Positions 40,465 to 47,697 of a DNA stretch of 64,000 nucleotides are shown here, one piece after another; the first letter of the stretch is position 1; each line of letters begins with the position of its first letter. The position numbers and the translations under genes are program-made. The stretch lies in NCBI GenBank assembly GCA_018105865.1, contig CM030870.1, positions 2,458,501 to 2,522,500 on the forward strand. The letters run 5' to 3'. This stretch comes from Metaphire vulgaris. Its lineage: Eukaryota; Annelida; Clitellata; Crassiclitellata; Megascolecidae. The notes under the pieces are model-generated. The model saw only the letters and a list, made by a program, of their open reading frames with translations. It did no database searches and had not been told where the DNA came from.

Positions 40465-43400
40465 AGACAAATATATACAATAGTATATATTATGTATATA
40501 TATGTATATATGTATATATATGTGTATATACATATATATATGTATATATATAGAAAAAGAAACTGTCCTGTCCTGTCGGAGTATCTCGCCTCTCTTGTAT
40601 ACACACGCAGTGCAGTGATAGGAGATATACAGGGTCAAATCAGGTTCCTCCTCCTCCAAGACTGCCAAGTTTGGAGAGATCATATACACGCTGCAACCCT
40701 ATCTTGTGGAATTCTCTTCCTGATCATACGGCTGATACTCCTGAACACTTCATCAAGAGCTTAAAAGGCATCTGTTTGGGTTGTATATAGATGTTAAAGC
40801 GCTTTTGTTGTATCAGCCTTGTTGTATAGAAATGTCCAAGAATGAATGAATGAATGAATGAATATATGTATATATGTGTATATAATATATATATGTATAT
40901 ATATATGTATATATATAAATTTTTATATATAATATATATATATATATATCGACTCACTATTGTCCTTTTGGTCATTCCCAGCATTTGGTTTCCTTTTTTG
41001 CATGCGTGCATGCATGCATGCAGCAGACAGCGTGCTAAAGCCTGATACTCACGGCTGTGGTCAATCGTCCAGTGGTCAAAAGTCTGCTGTGGTCAATCGT
41101 CCAGTGGTCAATCATCCTATGGTCAATCGTCCTATGGTCAATCGTCCTGTGGTCAATAGTCCTAGAACCCTAGATACACACTCGAGAATGCTACAATGCT
41201 GTCTTTCAGACTAAATGGAACGACTGCTGTCCTAATCTTCACCTGGAATTTCATCTCCAGTCGGATCTGCCAAGTTCGGCAATGGATTATAGTCATGGGA
41301 GACCACATCTCAGGAATTCACCGCCTGATCTTGCCGTGGATTCATTCATAAAGTATGTACGTCGCATGCAAAGAGGCATATTTTCATACCCTTCGCCTTC
41401 TGTTGCACCTCATACAATTTTTGGACTCCCTCCCCTATGAGTACGTACATATTAGCTGTGCTACCCCTACCCTGGTTGAAAAATTAATTTTTAGCCATAG
41501 ACACCTATAAGCGCTCCCCCTACGCCAAGTATGCCAGCCAATTATTTAATAACCATGGGCACAATTCTCGTGACCGTTTGTTTGCCTGTGACTGTGAGAT
41601 AGTAATTGTTTTCGCTCGAGCCTTCATCTTCGCGAGGACTGCGTTCCGCTCTTCGGTTCCGACGTGTCTCGTGCTGTCCTCCACCTTTCCACGTCATTCT
41701 GGAAGTTCAAGTCAGTCGCCGTCCGTCGGGTGTGCACCAAAGTCAGCCGTATTGGCTGCAGCGTGAAAATTTGGCAGATTTGCGATTGGCTGTCGTTCCG
41801 GACTACGCTGGATTTTCCATCTTCGTCGGATTTGCCGATTATGACGACAAACTATCTTCTTGCAGAAGACCGCTTCTTTAGGAACTCACCGATGGTTTAC
41901 ATCTGCGTGGATACTACCAACTTGCGGACTCTTACACCATCTTCCGTTCCTCGTTGGCATGTCAATGGGGCTACAGTTTCTTTGAAGGACTGCTTCTAAA
42001 GGACTCTGCACCGGACTTCTTCACAGCAGCAAAGTTCTTTCCATCATCACAGTGGATTTTAACATCGCCACCTTCTGACCTTCATTGACATGTCAGCGTT
42101 GTCAAAGCACTTTTGATTTTGGATTTTAAACCATGCATACAACGCTATATAAATTGTCCTGGAAAAATAACCAGCCTTCTACCTGAGCGGTTTATAATTG
42201 TTACGTAGGCTATATATAAATTTGTACATACGTACACATTCAGTCAAGACCCCTCCCCATTCGCATCTGTGCACAAAATCTCCTAAATCCAGCCACCACC
42301 CACCTCCCTCTTAGCGTGTGCAATCGTACATACTATATGGATGGATCCCATACGGAGATTTCCTAAAAACACCTGTGTGGAATTTCAACATCTTCTGTGT
42401 CTTGTTGACTTGTCTGGTACGAACGTTTCTGTTATGAAAGGCCACTTTCTATAGGATCCACTGCCTTAGTCTAAAGGCGCCAAATTCCTTCATTCCATCC
42501 AAATGGAATTTCAAGATCGTCATCCTATGTTCGTCGTCAACATCCCAATGATGTCAAAGCACCTTGACTTTGGCCTTGGCTCTGGTTACGGTGCTATAGA
42601 GGTTGTCTTGAATAAATACATACAATACGTGTTGTGACAGCAGTGCATGCAGCCTGTATGCAATTGCCTCTAAGCGATAGCTCAACAGCATTTATTAAAG
42701 GAACCACTGGACATGCCAGCGGTCAGTTGTGCAGTCAATTGAACACAGGAATGCGAAAACGGCCAACACACATAGCAGTAGCACTCACACACATACATAC
42801 ATACAAACGTACACAGAGCACAAGAATGGCAAGTCATTCCATAAACAAAACACATGCATACTCATGCACATACAGGCAAACATAACAATTATACACAGAA
42901 TAGAGCCACCAACTCAAACAATTGCAGAACTAAAACCCACGCATGCATACATGCACACTTACAGTCACACAGACACACAACACCACACACACACATCACT
43001 AGCAAGCAAACAGACAGACATACAATGCCACAGCAGTAACATAATAGGATGCACACAAAACAGACAGACACCTCTAGCCTGTGATAAACTCCACCCATAA
43101 ACATTATGTTCAGTTAGGTCACGTATGCCATGCGTGCTATATATGTGCGCGTGCTGTTTGTACACTATACAATTTTTTGAAACATAAACTATAAAAACTG
43201 TGCAGTGTGCACATGTACACGGCATACACGTGTGCACAGTATATGAATGAAAATATGGTAATATTCTATTGTACTTAAGTTACTTTAAAAACCTTCACAC
43301 TAGTAGCTGATATAGTCTTAGCATCTAATTTGTTCCATTTGTCTACTACTCTGGCACTAAAGAAATGTTGCATGTTCCTCACAACTTGTTTCATGTTCTC

Positions 43401-46400
43401 GAGTAGTAGTTAAGTGTACTGTGCTAGTGAAAACAATTATCATATGGCACTTCCATTTTGTTAGTCAATATTGTGTAGTTCTCTTACTCTCCTTTTCTCT
43501 ATAGTCATCATCAATCATCATTGTATTGCCTGAAGAGCGGAGGTCTATTGTGCCAACCTTTCACAAGTAGATTGTCCATGTCTAAGAGCAATGTTTCATT
43601 TGTGTGTTATTGAAGAGGAGAAGCCATCTCTAGAGTAGTCAATCCACGGTGCTTTAGCCTTTCTTAAAAACTTAATCTTTGACATCACCTTGGTTGCTCT
43701 GCATTGAACTCTTCTCGAAATCCACATGTCTTTCTTCAAAAATGGATTCTATGCCTGAATGCAATATTTCAAATGTCTTATATATTCTCATTATAACATA
43801 TTGTTTTTTTTTATTATATTTATGATTAATTTTGCCTGGAATTTTTCCAAATTAAGATTTATTATAATGTACAATGATATAATTTATTCATTGACATGCA
43901 AGTAATAGTTGTAAAACAATAACGAATGATGGTGAATTTTTATATATCATGTAATTTAGATAAATATGTACCATTTCGTATGTGTGACTTGTAGTGACCA
44001 GAAGACTTTATAACGATCAAGCAGTTTTTATGTGATATGTGATACCCCTGAACAAATGAATTAAAAGAACAGCTGAAGAAACGATTAGCCAGAAATGAGA
44101 ATAAAATGTTGGAAGAGATGGCAAATAAGATGGAAGATGCTTAGAAAAAGAGGAGCTAGCAAAAAACTCTGCAAATGTCAACATTGGACCAGTTAACCTC
44201 TTCCAGGGGTTTGCCGTTTATAAATGGCGGCGGAAAATCATAGCTTACAGGGGAACGCCATTTTAAAACGGCGTGCTAGATAACCATGTGTGTACCGCAG
44301 ACATAAGATTTTTACATCTACCCAACGTGCCAATTGATTTAGTTACCATCCATTCGATAGGCGGCAGCACCATTTTCGATATTGTTGCCTATATAAGCAA
44401 AGGATAATGGCTGTGTAACGACCAAGGCTGGGAAATGTATAGGAAAACTCTCCAGTCGGAGGCTAGAAAAATCATAACTACGCCAAATATGGTCCGATCT
44501 TCAAAATTTTTGCACTATTCTGTTCCAATTACACTCTTCTAAAATTCTCTCGCTCACAGTTGGGGGGTCACCGCTGAAAATTTGTTATTGAGCTTTGAAA
44601 ATTTTTTGTCGGAGATGGTCCGATTTTGGGGTGTAGAGTGGACCCTACCCCCCAATTTTTTTTTGCACAATTGGTTCGAAAGACCAATAAAAATGCTCAA
44701 CAATGGTGCAAACCGCATCTTTCTAGCTTCTATATAGCCTGAAATATACTCAGTTGTTCGGTTTTCACATTGAAAATCCGTTCACGTAATTGTCATTTCA
44801 GCGAGCAATGGGTACTTGGGTATGAAAATTCATAATTACCTCAAATTGGCTCCGATCTTCAAAATTTTTGCACTATTCTGTTCTAATTACACCTCCCTAC
44901 AACTTTCTTGCTCACATTTGGGGGGTTACCACTGAAGACGTTTTGCTATTGACCTTTGATCAAAATTTTAACAAAATGTTGGGGAGGGGTCCGATTTTAG
45001 GGTGTAGAGTGGTCCCTACCCCCAACTTTTTTCTTTTGGTACGGATGGATAGAAAGAGCAATAAAAATGCTCAACAATAGTGCAAACCGCATCTTTCTAG
45101 CTTCTATATAGCCTGAAATATAGTAAGTTTATAACGTATATGTTCACGTTTTCATATGAACGCCTTTTCCGTAAATTAATTCCCCCGTGGGGGGATGACT
45201 TTAAAAATTTAATTTCCCCTCTAAAAGGTTAAGAATAGAAATGGAGAAATATTAACAGAGAAGGAACAGATCATGGTCAGATGGAAATAACATTTTGATG
45301 AGCTACTAAACCGAGAAGGAATGCAACAAGTCCAGAGGAATCAGCCTCTTAAGTGTACCAGGTGCCGATACTCGTCAGTATTATATTAGATTACATCATG
45401 AGATTTGTTGAAAACATGAATGGGTTAGGAACATCTCTGTATCCAGGACAATATAGATGATGCAGAATATGCCGATGATACATGTCTAATAGCAGAATGC
45501 CTTTCAAGGATTGTAGAATTAACAGTGGCCTTAATAACGAAGAGTGGACATTTTGGGTTAAAAATAAACACTAATAGAACTTATGTTTCAATTATGCAGT
45601 CGAAGAAATAATTTCACACTAGTCACTGAGTAGGACTGCAAAATGTGCTTTAAGATCTGCTCTAATTGAAATTTTCCGATTCAGCTAAAATTTATTCTAT
45701 GCATTTTGTAATTTAGTTTTGTTTTAAGTTGCCTTGGTTCACTTATAACAGTCTATTAAGAGGACCCGTAGTTACTCATAGTTGCTTATTATGCCGTAGT
45801 TGTCACGGGAATAATTGGACTTCCCTTGTAGTTAGTGGACCCACATGAATGATGGAAGACTGGATGGACCACCTTCAAACAAGTTTGAGTACCTCTGCTA
45901 TAGACTGTTTCACTATGCATCGTAATGTACACTGTAGCTATTTGATCCAAGCATGATCTCAATTTTCTAAATCCTGCTTGATTGTCCCTAAGATGTATAT
46001 CAACTGCATCTCTAACTTTCAAGATTCACCATGTTCAATACCTTTAGTGCTGTATATAAAGAAGGTGATGCCTCAGTAATTTTGGCATTGGTTCGGTCAC
46101 CCTTTTTTGGCAGGGTCACAATAAATCCTTTCCATTCATTTGGGATCTTCTCTTGTTGCCAAATATTTCCTAATGATATAGCATTTCAGCTGAAGCGGTG
46201 ATGTCTGCTTTAAGGGCTTTTGCTCGCATGTTATCAGGGCCTGCTGCCTTGCCATTTTAAGGTTTGATATTGCCCTGGTTATGTCACCAACCGAGTGCCT
46301 TTCAATGTTGATGTCTAGCTATTTTTGACTTCCTCAATTCTTGCTTTGATTATTGGCTTATTTCTGTTCAGAAGCTCACTGAAATATTCTGCCCATCTGT

Positions 46401-47637
46401 CAGTGCCGGCGCGTGGGGCCTGCGGCCGCAGGGGGCCCCACAGGCCTCGGATATTTGAGAGTTTTCATTTTTCTTATTCTTAAGTTATTCCAAGTAAGTT
46501 ATTGCGAAGAAAATTTTAATTTAGGATTGCTGTGGCACAATCACTGTGTTTCTATGTTTGTGTGTACACTGTACACCTTAAAAAGACCGGTTATAATCAT
46601 AATTTCTCCAGCATTTACATGATGATGTGCTTACTTATTAGTGGAAATTTCCACAGCCAAAAATAGGCTGATTTGAAAGTTTGACACAAATGCGTGCAGT
46701 GTACCACTAAGTGTGAAAATAGCTCAATTTCTTAAAACTTTGTACATTACCATACGTATAGGCACATTCTACTATGCTTGTCAATACTTTTCAAAAATGT
46801 TGCATGGGCCCCTCGTAGAAAGTTGCAAGGGGCCCACAAAAGTCATGCGCTGGCTCTGTAATGATTAGTGTATTCCTGTCTTGTCTTTGATGTGAACACC
46901 TATTTTATTTTGTAGAACTAATATTTGCTTTGTGATGTTATGCAATTCTCTCCTGTTGTTTTGACCTGCTGCCTATTCTGTTGTTTTATCTAGGTTGTCA
47001 AAGTAGACTCTCTTGTCATTCCTTGTGCTCTTTTTAACTTCTCTATTTGCTTTAACGTTATTCATTTTTAATAATCGCCATTTTTTCCTTGAATTTGCTG
47101 GAGTTAAATGTTTCTTTTATATGCTTCCTCATTTTTACTTTTTCCAAGATTGATGCTGACACCCATTCTTTGGCAATATTCGTCTTATGAGCTCCCAATA
47201 CATTTTTGCAGGTGTTGCTCCAAATATTTTTCAGCATTTTCCATTCTGTGTTTATTATTTCGTATTCAAACTTCCATATTATTCAAGAAGTCATATCTCT
47301 TGTGAAGTTGAAGTTTCTTTCTGGTATTGTTCTTGTGCAACTTCATTCTGTAGTGTAGACCATTACGGTTATATTTAATTCTTCTGGGTGTGCTTCTCTG
47401 GCTGTATTTGCTGAGTTTGAGTTTCAAATTGGCCATCACCAGATGGTGGTCTGAGTAAGAGTCAGCTCCTCTTACAACCATGATGTCCTGTAGGCACCTT
47501 TGGAGCTTTTTGTTTATAGCAATATGGCCCATTTGGTTTCTTGTTTTATGATCTGGTGATATCCACGTTGCCACGAGCTATTGTAATTTATAATTTGTAA
47601 TGTGTCCACGCAGTCACTGTATTAGTTGCCACATTGT

Positions 47638-47697
<60 letters not shown>

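Noticed and set aside
40231..40764. Frames of 89-152 codons over the AT microsatellites
   Set aside because: They are Tyr/Ile-rich products of TA repeats in both strands.
42634..43237. His/Thr-rich and Cys/Val-rich frames
   Set aside because: They arise from the CA-rich low-complexity tract.
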